DNA of 64,000 bases from Pyrenochaeta sp. MPI-SDFR-AT-0127 (lineage: Eukaryota; Ascomycota; Dothideomycetes; Pleosporales; Cucurbitariaceae), in the NCBI GenBank assembly GCA_020747015.1, contig JAGTJM010000037.1:62001-126000 (forward strand), in the 5' to 3' direction. A model generated the notes under the pieces. That model was not told the origin of the DNA and ran no database searches. It saw nothing but the letters and a program-made list of their open reading frames with translations. Shown here in pieces: positions 14,277-25,654 of the stretch. Both the position numbers and the translations under genes were made by a program. How positions within the stretch are numbered: position 1 is the stretch's first letter; each line of letters begins with the position of its first letter.

Positions 14277-17200
14277 ATGCCACCAAAGAAGAAGAGTAAC
14301 AAGAAGGCGCAGGACGACGACTGGGAAGCCGAGCTTGGCGAGACCATTGCGCCGCAAGATGGTGCAACAGAGGCGAATCCAGAGGAGGCGGCTCCAGACG
14401 ATGAAGCCCTAGGTGGCGGTCTCATGGCTGCTCTTCAAAGACGCGGCAAGAAGAAGAACAAAAAGGGCGCGGCCTTCGAATTAGAAGGCGAGGATCCGCC
14501 CGTGGATGGCGCAAACGGAGACCTGGCCAGCAAGGCCCCACAAGAGGGAACCTTTGACGATGACGATGATGATGTCTTTGCTGGAAACTACGGCAAGAAG
14601 AAGGGCAAGGGCAATGCTACTGAGAAGAAAGAGGAGCCTGAGGAAGAAAAGACAGATGATGGGCCACGGGTGAAAACCAAAGCTGAGAAGGAGAAGGAAA
14701 AGAAGGAAAAGGAGAAGCAGCGGAAGAAAGAACTGGTATGTCTACGGATCACCAGGTTAATTGCACTTGTCTGCCTGACAGCTGACTAACTCATAACCTA
14801 CAGGCTGCGAAGAAGAAGGCCACTGGTCCTGCAAAGGCCGACGCTGCAAAGCCTGCAGAAGCAAAACCAGAAGTTGTTGCTGCATCTTCACCCTCTGCGC
14901 CGGCTCCCGAGGCCGCTGCTGGTGGCAAGAAGAAGAAGCTCAACCCTGCCCTCGCCGCACTTCAGAAACAACAGGAAGAGCGAAAGAAGAGGGAGGAAGA
15001 AATGGCGCGTCTCCAAGCCGAGGAGAAGGCCAGAATAGAAGAACTGGAGAAACAAGAAGCGGAAGAATTGAAGCGCAAGGAAGAAGCTAAAGCGTTGAAA
15101 AAGCAGAAAGAGAAAGAGAAGATTGAACAGCTAAAGAAAGAGGGCAAATATCTAACCAAGGCCCAAAAGGAGGCCAAGGCAAAGAACGAGTTGCGGTTGA
15201 AGCAAATGCTTGAGAGTCAAGGCACAAAGGTTGCTGCTCTTGACGAGCCTGATCAGAAGAAGAAACCCGTTTACGACGATCGCAAGAAGCGAAAGAAGCA
15301 AATCGAAAGTCAGAAGGAAAAAGAGGCCCGCGAAGCTGAAGAGGCTACAAAGAAGCTCGAAGAACTCAGGATAGCCGAAGAGAAAGCTGCTGCTGATGCC
15401 GAAAAGGCTCGGCAGGATGCTGAGGCAAAGAAAGAAGACGATGACGTATCTGGCGATGATTGGGAAGCCCAGGCTGACGAGATAGACGGAGTAAAGGACA
15501 GCTGGGATGTCGACACAGACGAAGAAGAGGAGCGAAAAGCAACCGAGAAAAAGGCTAAAGAGGAGAAGATAGCCGCAGAGAAAGCTGCTGCAGCCAAGGC
15601 TGCTCAAGCCGATGAAGAGGGCTCAGACTCAGCTTCAGATTCTGAAGAAGACTCTGATGACGACTCTGAAGAAGATGAGCAGGGCACTGCTACACAGAGA
15701 GCCGAAGCGGCCCGGAAAGCTGCTGCTGCTGAGCGAAGAAAACAGGCACATGAAGAGGCCTTGGCGGCGCGATCCAAGGACAATCTAAGGTCACCTATTT
15801 GCTGCATTCTGGGTCACGTTGATACTGGAAAAACGAAGCTTCTCGACAAGATCCGACAGACCAATGTCCAAGAAGGCGAGGCTGGCGGTATCACGCAACA
15901 AATTGGCGCCACTTATTTCCCTGTGGCAGCACTTGAGAAAAAGGTTGCTGTTGTCAACAAAGACAACGATTTTGTGTTCAACGTTCCCGGTCTACTGATC
16001 ATCGATACGCCTGGTCACGAGTCTTTCACAAACCTTCGGTCTCGGGGTTCATCACTCTGTAATATCGCCATCCTCGTCATCGATATCATGCACGGCCTCG
16101 AACCTCAAACAATTGAGTCTATGAAGTTATTGCGAGATAGGAAAACGCCTTTTATCGTCGCTCTCAACAAAATTGATCGTCTCTTTGGTTGGAAGAAGAT
16201 TGATAACAACGGCTTCGAGGACAGCTTTAGGCTCCAGAAGCAGGCAGTTCAGGCAGAGTTCGAAGAGCGATGGACCTTTGTGCGAACTCAACTGCAAGAG
16301 CAAGGATTCAATTCTGAGCTCTTCTTCAAGAACAAAAACATGTCCAAGTACGTCTCGGTGTGTCCCACATCGGCGCATACTGGAGAAGGTATCCCAGATA
16401 TGATTAAGCTCATCGTCAAGCTCACGCAAGAGCGTCTCACCAATAACCTCATGTACCTCTCCGAGGTGGAATGTACCGTTCTTGAAGTCAAGGTAATTGA
16501 GGGGCTCGGCACGACGATCGATGTGGTTCTTTCCAATGGTGTTCTCCACGAAGGTGATCGCATCGTCTTGTGTGGTAACCCAGAACCCATAGTAACCAAC
16601 ATCCGAGCCCTCTTAACGCCCGCTGAGATGAAGGAACTCCGTGTCAAGTCTCAATACGTACATAATAAGGAGGTCAAGGCCGCCATGGGTATCAAAATCG
16701 CTGCTGACGGTCTCGACCAAGCCATCGCCGGTTCGCGACTACTCGTCGTCGGCCCAAATGATGATGAGGAGGACCTAATGGACGAAGTCATGGGCGACCT
16801 TGCACATTTGCTCAGCAAGGTATCCAAGAGCGGGCGTGGTGTGTCGGTCCAGGCATCCACCCTTGGGTCACTCGAAGCTTTACTTGAATTCCTTCGCGTC
16901 TCCAAGATTCCTGTATCCACTATTTCCATCGGTCCAGTCTTTAAAAAGGATGTACTTCGCGCAGGTGTTATGTTGGAGAAAGCCAAGGAGTTTGCCGTCA
17001 TGTTGTGCTTCGATGTGAAGGTTGACAAGGATGCCAAAGCTTACGCCGACGAAATCGGCGTCAAGATCTTCGAAGCTGATATCATCTACCATCTCTTCGA
17101 TAAGTTCACTGCGCATATGAAGCAGCTTGAAGAACAGAGGAAAGAGGAGAGTAAGATGTTGGCCGTGTTCCCGTGTGTACTGAAAACCGTTGCGGTTTTT

Positions 17201-17624
17201 AACAAGAAGGATCCGATTATCATAGGTGTGGATGTTACCGATGGTAATCTTAAGATGACGACTCCCATATGTGCCATCAAGAAGAATCCTGCAACTGGCG
17301 TAAAGGAAATCATCCAACTTGGTAGAGTGTAAGGCCCTTGCTTTCCCATTTCCACCCTGTACCAATCTGACTTGTTCCAGGACATCCATCGAACGCGACC
17401 ATAAGCAGATTCAGGTCTGTAAAAAGGGCCAACCTTCCGTCGCCGTCAAGATTGAAGGTCCAAACCAGCCCATGTACGGCCGCCATCTGGAAGAAGAAGA
17501 TACACTGTACTCGGCTATTAGCAGGAAGAGTATTGACACACTCAAGGAATTCTTCAGGAGCGATGTCAGCCAGGATGAATGGAAGCTCATCATGCAGATG
17601 AAGCAACTATTCGACATTGTTTAG
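14277..17624 (+). CDS. Eukaryotic translation initiation factor 5B (Fun12/IF2 family GTPase)
   Basis: GTPase that joins the 60S subunit to the 48S complex at the start codon. Three exons, introns 14736-14803 and 17329-17380, give about 1075 aa, the usual size for fungal eIF5B. Residues 1-480 are low-complexity: K-rich at the start (MPPKKKSNKK), then alternating E/K coiled-coil and acidic D/E/S stretches, as in other eIF5Bs. The GTPase domain shows G1 GHVDTGKT near 490, G3 DTPGHE near 554 and G4 NKID near 607. Domains II-IV follow, and the last exon encodes the C-terminal EF1A-like contact region (TSIERDHKQI onward). Several long antisense open frames across the K/E-rich part are composition shadows. 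The start ATG is the first in frame and has a CACC context. Confidence 0.97.
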
Positions 17625-17813
17625 TTATGACGGCATGCGCGTGAGGAAGACCTTGAGAATGGCGTGTACAACGTGTAGCTTCAGTTCCGGCGCAATCGCA
17701 TGGTCTGGCGTTTTATTGATCTGTTTGAATATGGGCTTCTGAGCCAGTTGACCATGGAGAAGTAAAAAAGTGAAACAGTTTAATTTTAAGTGTGTATACA
17801 TCTGCAAGTACTC

Positions 17814-18454
17814 TTACCATTCTACTACAACACACCCCAGAGTGCCTCTCGACCACCACTCGCCCTTGATCTGGCGGAAGCGAACGAACTTCAGAAGCAC
17901 TTTGCGCGCAATTGGGGGCTCAAATGGTGCGACTTGCCTTCTGGACCTTAGATGAATCACTGTGCGGCTGTCGGCCAGAAGTCTAACGAGCGAATCCTCA
18001 CTACCATCTTGCAGGTTGCGACTGGGCAGGAATTCTTACCAGACTAAATGCTGCTTTATTTCCCGCCAATATTCATCCCTTGCTGCCCAATCAACTTCAA
18101 CCTCACACATTTCCAATTCTTCATTCTCCCCGGTCTCCACAAGAGGCTTGAACACGAGGTCTTCATTTGGAAAGGGTCTTTGCGGGGTTTTGCGTGTATA
18201 ACTTGGGTGAATGCGTCCTAATACAACTGTATTCGAAGCTTTTCAATGCCTGCAGTGACTTTGCATGCCACAATCTAGATACTGATAGTGTTGTGGCTGA
18301 AGGCAAACAACGAAGGGGATGTTGTGAAATGGCCGAATCGCTTACGGGATTTGTACGGGACGTGTGATGTGTTCGACGTGAAGGGCGTATTCTTAGCAAT
18401 ATATCTGGTATTCAAGTAAAGTGAACAGATATGGTTGAAGTGTCTGCTAGGCAT
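17814..18454 (-). CDS. Hypothetical small protein, three-exon gene
   Basis: Assembled by reading splice signals, because no single frame shows it. Exon 1 is 18454-18346, exon 2 is 18226-18040 and exon 3 is 17946-17814. Introns have GTAAGC...CAG and GTAAGA...AAG borders, and both junctions keep phase, giving about 142 aa. Exon 2 reads as ordinary protein (RPFPNEDLVFKPLVETG, then an acidic EELEMCEVEVDW). Exon 3 is basic and aromatic (KVLLKFVRFRQIKGEWW) and ends VVVEW. The unspliced exon 2 frame would stop within the second donor site. No family is recognised. Exon 1 is the least certain, so the true start could lie elsewhere. Convergent with the eIF5B gene, 189 bases from its stop. Confidence 0.5.
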
Positions 18455-19122
18455 CTGCAATGAAGTCAATGACACTGTAAAACTTGGCAAAAAGTCTAAC
18501 TTACAATGATCGACATGTCAACACTAAGTTAATCACTCCAAGCCCCGAGTTGCGATATGTAGGCAATGCGTATGGAGATTACATTCCGCCGAACAGATAT
18601 AGACCCATTTGGTCATGCGTTAGGCGTGGATCACATTTCAGCTATGGTGTGCCTGACATGAAGAGGAGCGGAGATAAGAACGGTGTAATGCCATGGAGGA
18701 ATTCAAAAATGAGGCATGATTCGACTAGGCTGTATTGCGCATGCGACCAACTGTATTTACATGTTTTGGCACAAAATCAAGCATATTCCATCTACAAACT
18801 AACATCGGCTCCCACCGACTGCGCTTTGGCCTTTTTTCACCTTTCTTTTGCATCCTTTTCTACTATGTCCGTGGAATAGGCAATTGCGTCAATCCACACC
18901 TCTCAATGTATGAGGCTTTGAGAATTCGTTTAGTCGATTTCGCACTTGATATCGCAGTCAAAGTAGTAGATGTACATGATTGGCTGCCACCGCGACTTCA
19001 GTCTCCCCGTACGACGCCCGCAGCCAGGACGACTGAAGCTTGTAGTTTCAACGTTGGTTCTGTGACATGATCGTTCGTGGCTCGAATGGCGACTTGTTCG
19101 TACGCTCAGGAGTGGGGTTAGA
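18455..19122. other. Intergenic stretch without clear genes
   Basis: An open frame of 131 codons on the plus strand (18484-18879) has no domain, no good start context and no splice support. I treat the stretch as non-coding. Confidence 0.4.
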
Positions 19123-19543
19123 TCATCGTGAGCACATCATAGCCAAACCGACATGTGCAAATGCGGCTGAACTATCTAAGCTTTGTCGATTGGAGACCAA
19201 CGTGTTTGAAGATGAGGACGATGAAGACCTTCTACGCCTCACAGGAGCCTCCTTCATTTCTATCAATAAGGACCGGAATTCACGGTCCTCGGCTGGATGA
19301 ATTTTGATGCTTGGGATCAGGTCCGAACAACGTTGCTCTTTTGGTGAAGATGGAGAAGGTTGAGACCGCATCCATGGGAACAAGGCATGAGCAATCTGAA
19401 GTGACAAGACGGAGGACATTTGATGGAGTTGATGCCGGCTCTGGTACGTAGGTCGAGGGCGTAAGTATAGAATGAGAGATTGAGGGTCGAGGTGTTATGT
19501 GTGTACTAGAGAGTTTACTGATGGTCAATGTGGATTTGTTCAT
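19123..19543 (-). CDS. Possible small hypothetical protein
   Basis: The ATG at 19543 opens a Ser/Thr/Pro-rich frame. A candidate 52 nt intron (GTACCA...TTCAG, about 19466 down to 19415) joins it in phase to a second frame that ends at 19123. The second part is charged (AEDREFRSLLIEMKEAP) and carries an RRRRSSSSSSSN tract. Alternatively the ATG at 19419 starts a 98 aa protein alone. There is no recognised domain and no signal peptide. Presence of a gene is plausible but not secure. Confidence 0.3.
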
Positions 19544-20608
19544 GTATGGTCGTGAAGCTGATAATTATACCTCTCTGCCAGCATAGGCAAGCCAGGCAAC
19601 ATCAACCAAAAGCTAATACTATGCGAACATACCAATCGCGGTGCTGGAGAATGTAGCGGCGATGTAGAGGCTCAGACACTGTCAGACTCTCCAACAGGCG
19701 ATAATCATCCTGCGATCTGCGCATGTTTACGAGAATGCGAAGGGTGGGATGCGATTGGGTTGATCGGATTGTTCGTGTCCGCCAACGTGGCGCAGTCAGC
19801 GAAGCGCCCCTATCACCGTGCCACCCCTGGTGGAGGTCCCATGGAATGTACCAGCCTGCGCGTTGCGCTTAACATGATTCCATAGCGCTGCAGGCTGGCA
19901 AAGCGTCTTGCTGCACAAGTCTCTTTCAACCGTGGTGGTATACTGGTTTCGGCTATAAAAACCCCAAGATGACTATGCGATTTGAAACGGCCGTTTTAAA
20001 CCGCACGCGCCGAGCCTTACCGATGAGACTATGGTGGTCGATTGTGCATCCACTTGCCTTTTGTGGGTTGATATAAACTTGATGGCAGAACGCGAAGTCT
20101 TTAAGCTTCCATGTAAGATAGACTGCTTGCAGGAGCGACTGCATTGCGGAATGTCAAGTAGGTGATTGGGCACGCAGTAGCTCCAATGGGAAGAGTGCAG
20201 TGTATACAGACGCAGTAATTGCTGGCCGTCGACATTGTCGCAGTTGGAAGGTACGATGATGCGTCCACGTTTGTTTATCGCATCCACTCCAAAGTCATTC
20301 ATTTTGATTTCCACAGATGACCTGCAGAGTCACTGCTCCCTTCACGGCGTTTGGGTCTTTGGGGCGTGTTTACCGTCGTCATCTAGCCCCAGGATATCCA
20401 CAAAGGCCGTGGCCAGACGATGACACGACGACCACCCCCGCGTTCTGCCTACCCCGCACAGCCACGGACAGCCCACAATCCAGCTCCCCATCCCAAGTAT
20501 TACTTCTGGGGCACATCAGACCCCCGCACGATGCCCTGCTGCGGCAAACGCACCATCTCCCCCAATATAGCAAGTGCAACTCATATTTTTGTCCAGTTTC
20601 TCCATCGA
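19544..20608. other. Intergenic stretch upstream of tRNA-Leu
   Basis: Contains a TATAAAA motif near 19954 without an obvious downstream gene, and several short unrelated open frames. No gene can be supported. Confidence 0.4.
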
Positions 20609-20702
20609 GACACGATGGCCGAGTGGTCTAAGGCGGTAGATTTAAGTCTAGCTTGGATCTCTACTACAGAAATGTGCGTGGGTTCGAACCCCACTCGTGT
20701 CA
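20609..20702 (+). tRNA. tRNA-Leu(UAA) with a 12 nt intron
   Basis: The acceptor stem GACACGA pairs with TCGTGTC and is followed by discriminator A, as expected for leucine tRNA. The D arm carries the A box (TGGCCGAGTGG). The anticodon stem GTAGA/TCTAC encloses the loop TT-TAA-G, which sets the anticodon to UAA (20643-20645). A 12 nt intron (20647-20658) follows position 37, the canonical place. The long variable arm closes with ACA/TGT. The T arm GTGGG-TTCGAAC-CCCAC holds the B box. The mature length of 82 nt fits a class II tRNA. Confidence 0.93.
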
Positions 20703-20707
20703 TTTTT
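20703..20707 (+). terminator. RNA polymerase III T-run terminator of tRNA-Leu
   Basis: Five T residues directly follow the discriminator base, the usual Pol III stop signal. Confidence 0.75.
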
Positions 20708-21077
20708 GCCTTTTGAGGGAGTCTTTTTTATTTTTTGCTTTGCGGCGGAGGCAAGGGGTTGTTTTTGTGGTGCGTTGTGAGATCTGCGGTTTGGTGGTGT
20801 TGCGGGGGAGACGAACACCGGTCTATGGCTCTGGCACTGCGGCATTGCGATACCCAGCGTTCTCGCTGTGCACATCGTTCCAGTAGCCACAAAGCAATGG
20901 CCACTGGCTACTTCGGCCATTGTACGTGCAAAGGGTGCGGCTGAGTTCAGGCAACACTGCGCCCTCGAGCCCTCGTAGCTGAATCTCTGTACTTACGTAA
21001 AGACCGATGGCTACCCCCATCGAATTTTGGAGCCTCATGGTTTGAAAGAGGCTCGTGGACACTTTCTGTGGATTATC

Positions 21078-22007
21078 ATGGCCGCCGCATTCCGCAGCAC
21101 CCTGTCGCGGGTAGAGGAAGTCGTCACCAAAATCTTGCGCCTCCCCCTGGCAACAGTCCTTTACATCCTCCCTGCCGAGGCGCGGGTGAGGAAATGGCTG
21201 AACGATGCCCGACAAACGCCACCCAGAGTACGGACGAGGAAGAGGAGGCTTACTCTGCCGCTCGACGACGCGCCGACCTTCAGCAGTCGTATGGGACTAG
21301 GGGCAAAGCAAGAGACCAAGCACCAAACCCAGAGTCCGCTTTTGCAACTACCTGCCGAGATTAGGCTCTACATATGGGCGTATGTAGTGGATCTAGGCCA
21401 GAAAGAGGAGCTCAGGATGTCGAGGAAGGGATATGCCATGTTCCCTTACAAAGGGAGTCCGAACGCAGCATATAGCAGCGTTGGTGCGTTGAGGAAAAAG
21501 GATGTTGTAGAGTGGGGCCTAGGGGTCATGGGGCTGCTGTGCTCGTGTAGGACTGTGTGAGTTCATTTCTTTCCCGTCTTCTGCGTGGCCTGCAAGCCGT
21601 TTTCGAAGCAAAGAGAGCCCCAGCTAACGACTGCTAGCTACACAGAGATAGTCCCTCTTCTCTACCTTACCCCGACCTTCCATTTCACTGATGTGTATGC
21701 CTTTTTCGGCTTCAGCTGCACCATTCTGCCCCACCGTCGCGCTCAAATACGCTATCTGAAGCTCGACTTCCTCAATCCAGGCCATGTCAGCAGCTGTTCT
21801 TCAAAATACTTGGATTACGAACCCGTTAGCCATCTCAAAGCCATCGCACCGTTGCCCAAACCAGCAGCGGATGGCAAGCAGCATACGGTCGTTTCACTCC
21901 AGTGGGCTGTGGAAGAAATCTTGAAGAGTATGGCAGGGCTGAAGAAATGTATGTGTGCAAGACGTGTTTGCTTAGACTGTCCAGAAGGGGGTGGCTCTCA
22001 TGTGTGA
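21078..22007 (+). CDS. DUF7730/F-box-like fungal protein
   Basis: Two exons split by intron 21557-21637 (GTGAGT...CTAAC...TAG) give about 282 aa. The core PLLQLPAEIRLYIWAYVV is the characteristic 'LPxEIRxxIW' helix of this large fungal family, and the restored junction CSCRTVYTEIVPLLYL is the second family signature ('TCRQIYxEaxplLY'). Family members are often annotated as F-box-like or DUF7730 proteins of unknown role. The start ATG at 21078 sits in a strong GCC context; the open frame upstream of it begins without an ATG. The C-terminus after GLKK is Cys-rich and short, so another 3' intron is possible. It lies just downstream of tRNA-Leu. Confidence 0.75.
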
Positions 22008-22252
22008 TAAGTTTACTGTGCGTGCCGGCATCAGGTTAGTTCGAGCACAACAAGCATAGCGGACAGGACGGCAAAGAAGAGTCATTGACCAGTTAGATGT
22101 TGTGTTACACTTACGTTGATCCTAAATGAATGCCACAACAAACGAGCCTCGACTCTAAACGGATATCATTATACGTATCTATAAACATATACACAGATAT
22201 ATCATACAGATTTAGACCAAGAGCCAGATATCCAAGTCATCGACACATCTGC

Positions 22253-25200
22253 CTACGACGCATTATGGAAATACTTCTCCTGTAGTTTGTCGTTTGTGCG
22301 CGGCATCGTCTCAATAGCGCGAATAGTCATCGGCGCCGACTGTTCCAGAATCTCCCGCATCCACGCACCCACACTAAAATCGTACCCAACACCGTTTCGC
22401 TCATCTCTCTTCGTCTGGCCATACGCCTTGGCGAGAACAACTAATGTCTTGTACCGTGGCAAGACGCTCGACTTCGTGACGTCGAAGTGCCGTAATTCCA
22501 TCCACTGGTAGCCCTGACGATCGTGTCGGATATAGTTGGGTACAAGGTCGCGCCAACCAGGAAATTGCGGCATAATGTACTCTTCGCAAATTGTGAAGGC
22601 ATCGACGAGACGATTCCGCTGGGCGAGGCGTTGGACGAATTCATTCCAGACAAAATTGTCCACAGTAAAGCCATTGACGAGAAGCTCGCGGATTGTGCGT
22701 TGCGCTTCTTGTAGAGCGCTAGAGCCCGGTTGCGCCAGCAAACTGCGAATGTAGACACGCGAGGCTTTGAAGAGAATATGCCTGCGATTGTTTGAGATGC
22801 GAGATTCTTTAAAACGCTCGCGAACCGAGGGGTCGACAAGGGAGTCGAATTCTGGAACAGCAGGTTCGGGATGGAAGACCTGGTGAAACGTCTTTGTGAG
22901 TTTGCCGGCCGATGCGCGTGCTACTTGCCAACATTTTGCTACCTCAGCGTGCCTTTCAGCCTTGGCATGGGCCTCCATGATAGCGGTAGTGAGGGTAATC
23001 GAGGTAGTGTAGTTGTTTGCATTGGGCGCGGCGTTTTCTGCTTGCTTGAAGAGCTTCCTGCAGATCGCGAAAGCACCCCGTGTGGTGTAGAGCGAGATCA
23101 AAAGGCCGTAATAAGCTTGAGGCACAGCGCCATAGTTACGGGTGTCAAGTTGTCTTGCGTGGCGTGGCCCTCGGTGAGCGATTTCACTGCCTGCTCCTTT
23201 CACAAGGACGTCTTGAAGGGCTTCCTCAACCTTAATCAAACGATAGTTTGCATGCTTAGCCCTTCGCCTTTTCAAAGCCGCGAGCCCAATAGTACCCAAT
23301 GTCTGTATCGAGGCTTGGTGTGAGCTTTCAGTTTGAGGAACTTGACGTCTGACCATGTGTTCATAAGCATTCATAGCTAGATCGATCTGCCCTTCCTTTA
23401 GAAAGCCAGCCATAATGATAGCGTAGTGCAAGCCGTGGACTTGGAGGTTATTCTCTGGCATTGTCACCCTCAAGATTTTGTATGCTGCGTTCGTTTGCTT
23501 GACTTCAACGAGGGCCCGCATCAGACTGCCATAGGTCCAAGAATCGAGGGGAATGTTATTTTCCACCATCTGCTTGTAGCATTGCCTACTACTTGCAAGA
23601 TCCCGATTCAGGGCATAGTGTTGTATGAGTAGATTCCATGTATGGGTAAGGGGGTGCCCGTGAAGGGTGCCAGCCTGCCAACTCCGAAGCATTGCCTGAG
23701 CAATGACATTCGCACCTCCAGCATCGCCGGCATTGAGAAAGGCCTGCACATAACCTGATCTTGCTCGAACATCTGAATCTACTCGGATGCCCAATTCTTT
23801 TGCTCTCGAGAATAATGCCTCGAACGCTTCGACATCACCTCGCTGAGCACACAAGTCGAGCAATGGTCCGAATGTATGAACATCGGGAACCACTCCACTA
23901 TCGATACAATTGTTGAAGCTTTCGAGAGCTCCGTCAAGATCATCGGCGCGGACATATGAGAGGAGTAAGATGTTCCAGCACGCGGTATCTGGAGTCATGT
24001 GGAACTCTTCGTGGATTCTCCTGAATTGCGCAGCCGTCTCATCGACGTTTGCGCGCCGGGCGTACACAAAGGGAAGCGAGGATAGAACTTTCAGATCCAC
24101 TAGAGTCTTATAGTTTGCCTGAAGTTCACCAAAGAACTCATGCACCCGTGTATCTTCACCGTGATCAGCAAAGGTTTGAATCAAAAATTTAAGGAGCCCA
24201 GGTTTCAACGACTGGCCCGGATAGAAGTGGCGCAGATCCTGCACATGTTCGTTGATTTGTTTTAATCCATTGTTGCGGCCGAAGTAAAAGATCAGTTGCC
24301 TGATCAAATTCTGCGACGGTCTTGCATCGGCAGTAGGAGTCGGCAGCTCTAGATATGTTTGTCGGTACCTTCGATAGAGCGCAAGCCAGATCTTCCGACG
24401 GCTGATGTAGCTTTGATATCGCGGAAGCTGCAGCATGCGTTTGATGGCATACTCGTAACATGCGGAGGTTGGAAGGTTTAGAGAATGGAGATCGTCAAAC
24501 AGCTTCATGAACCAGTTCCAGATGAAGGTTTCGTCAGGCTTACGAGTATCGAGGACGCGATCTATCACTTGGGGCACGAAGGTCATCACAAAGCATGACA
24601 AGACTTCTTCTAGCTCATCAGAGGACCTGAGCTCATGCTGAAACTCGCGAACATGATCGAAAAAGGACTCCAAATGTTCTTGCAATTCCGGTAAATGGAT
24701 AGTTTCCTTCCATATCTCCGGCAGAACATGTCCCAGGCGTATTTGAAGCGATATAGGGAGGCCGCGTATTGTGGGTGTTTGACGTAAAATTGTCCTAAAA
24801 ACACGAAGGCTGAGGTCCCACTGCTCATCAAAGATTGTACGACGCAGGATGATATCTGTGCCAACATGCAGCATGTTACAATGTCCATCAATGCGAATCT
24901 CTTCCAACAGGTTGATTGCTGGGCCGACCATTCTGAGCGTAATGTAGGCCTTGATAGCTGCTCGATATGACGACGATTGGCGATTGGAGGGTGGAAGTTC
25001 CCCAAACACTTGGAGCACTCGGCCAGGAACCGCGGGGTCGCCATCCTGCACAAGGTACTCGAGGAGATCGACCTGCAGTCGGTAGAAGCCATCGTCAAGT
25101 CGCGATTCGGGAATTGCAGAATAAAGCTGCCAGGCCAACTCTTGCTTTCCAGGCTCACGATGATGCAAAATCTTCTCGAGTTCTGCCATTGCATTTGACT

Positions 25201-25654
25201 CTTTAAGCAGCATGGCCATTTCCCTTTTCGCCTGCTCTATCACTACCGCATCCACACTGCCCTCATCATGCCGAGGTTGGCCCCGGGCTGTGGAATACTG
25301 ACGAACACTCGCCCCCTGGATTTGTCGCCGTCGGGACTCTGGCACTTCTGGCCCGTATACGGATAATCGCTTGAGTAAAGCAAGAGTTTTCTCAGGGTAC
25401 AGAAACTCGAGTAGCGCGCCATTGGAGTGTCTCGATGCTGATGAGGCTATTGTCTTCGCCGGCCGGTCATCAATATCTGCACTTGACGGGTCGAGTATCG
25501 AGGAGGCGGCCCACCAGATGGGCAGGCTGAGGTCGCTTGCACCGTGGTGCCAGAAGTGCGAGTGTAGCGTTCGACGACTGCGCAGACATTGCTTTCGAGC
25601 ACGGAAGAGCTGGCGTCCGCCTGATTCGAGGCATGTCGAAGCGCGCTCGAGCAT
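22253..25654 (-). CDS. Mitochondrial pentatricopeptide repeat (PPR) protein
   Basis: Single-exon gene of about 1133 aa. PPR proteins bind organellar RNA and act in mitochondrial mRNA stability or translation; the target here is unknown. The N-terminus (MLERASTCLESGGRQLFRAR, then RSRRTLHSHFWHHGA) is basic and Arg-rich, as in mitochondrial presequences. Helix-turn-helix repeats are clearest at residues 560-800: TACWNILLLSYVRADDLDGA, HTFGPLLDLCAQRGDVEAF and LDSWTYGSLMRALVEVKQTN are successive about 35-residue units. The start is the ATG at 25654; an in-frame GTG precedes it. Divergent from the SRP68 gene, start codons about 450 bases apart. The family call rests on repeat pattern only. Confidence 0.85.
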   Translation of the reverse strand: MLERASTCLESGGRQLFRARKQCLRSRRTLHSHFWHHGASDLSLPIWWAASSILDPSSADIDDRPAKTIASSASRHSNGALLEFLYPEKTLALLKRLSVYGPEVPESRRRQIQGASVRQYSTARGQPRHDEGSVDAVVIEQAKREMAMLLKESNAMAELEKILHHREPGKQELAWQLYSAIPESRLDDGFYRLQVDLLEYLVQDGDPAVPGRVLQVFGELPPSNRQSSSYRAAIKAYITLRMVGPAINLLEEIRIDGHCNMLHVGTDIILRRTIFDEQWDLSLRVFRTILRQTPTIRGLPISLQIRLGHVLPEIWKETIHLPELQEHLESFFDHVREFQHELRSSDELEEVLSCFVMTFVPQVIDRVLDTRKPDETFIWNWFMKLFDDLHSLNLPTSACYEYAIKRMLQLPRYQSYISRRKIWLALYRRYRQTYLELPTPTADARPSQNLIRQLIFYFGRNNGLKQINEHVQDLRHFYPGQSLKPGLLKFLIQTFADHGEDTRVHEFFGELQANYKTLVDLKVLSSLPFVYARRANVDETAAQFRRIHEEFHMTPDTACWNILLLSYVRADDLDGALESFNNCIDSGVVPDVHTFGPLLDLCAQRGDVEAFEALFSRAKELGIRVDSDVRARSGYVQAFLNAGDAGGANVIAQAMLRSWQAGTLHGHPLTHTWNLLIQHYALNRDLASSRQCYKQMVENNIPLDSWTYGSLMRALVEVKQTNAAYKILRVTMPENNLQVHGLHYAIIMAGFLKEGQIDLAMNAYEHMVRRQVPQTESSHQASIQTLGTIGLAALKRRRAKHANYRLIKVEEALQDVLVKGAGSEIAHRGPRHARQLDTRNYGAVPQAYYGLLISLYTTRGAFAICRKLFKQAENAAPNANNYTTSITLTTAIMEAHAKAERHAEVAKCWQVARASAGKLTKTFHQVFHPEPAVPEFDSLVDPSVRERFKESRISNNRRHILFKASRVYIRSLLAQPGSSALQEAQRTIRELLVNGFTVDNFVWNEFVQRLAQRNRLVDAFTICEEYIMPQFPGWRDLVPNYIRHDRQGYQWMELRHFDVTKSSVLPRYKTLVVLAKAYGQTKRDERNGVGYDFSVGAWMREILEQSAPMTIRAIETMPRTNDKLQEKYFHNAS

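Noticed and set aside
15152..15807. Long antisense frames of Leu/Phe/Ser-rich composition
   Set aside because: They mirror the Lys/Glu- and Asp/Ser-rich N-terminal part of eIF5B and have no start context or domains.
17625..17807. Extra last exon for the hidden gene at 17.8-18.5 kb (frame ending LTRMPS)
   Set aside because: It looks protein-like, but no acceptor joins it in the right phase, and it lies in the 3' UTR of eIF5B.
18484..18879. 131-codon plus-strand frame
   Set aside because: Starts at a non-ATG codon, has no domain and shows no coding bias that I can see.
20420..20716. 98-codon plus-strand frame covering the tRNA
   Set aside because: It runs through the tRNA-Leu, whose structure is unambiguous.
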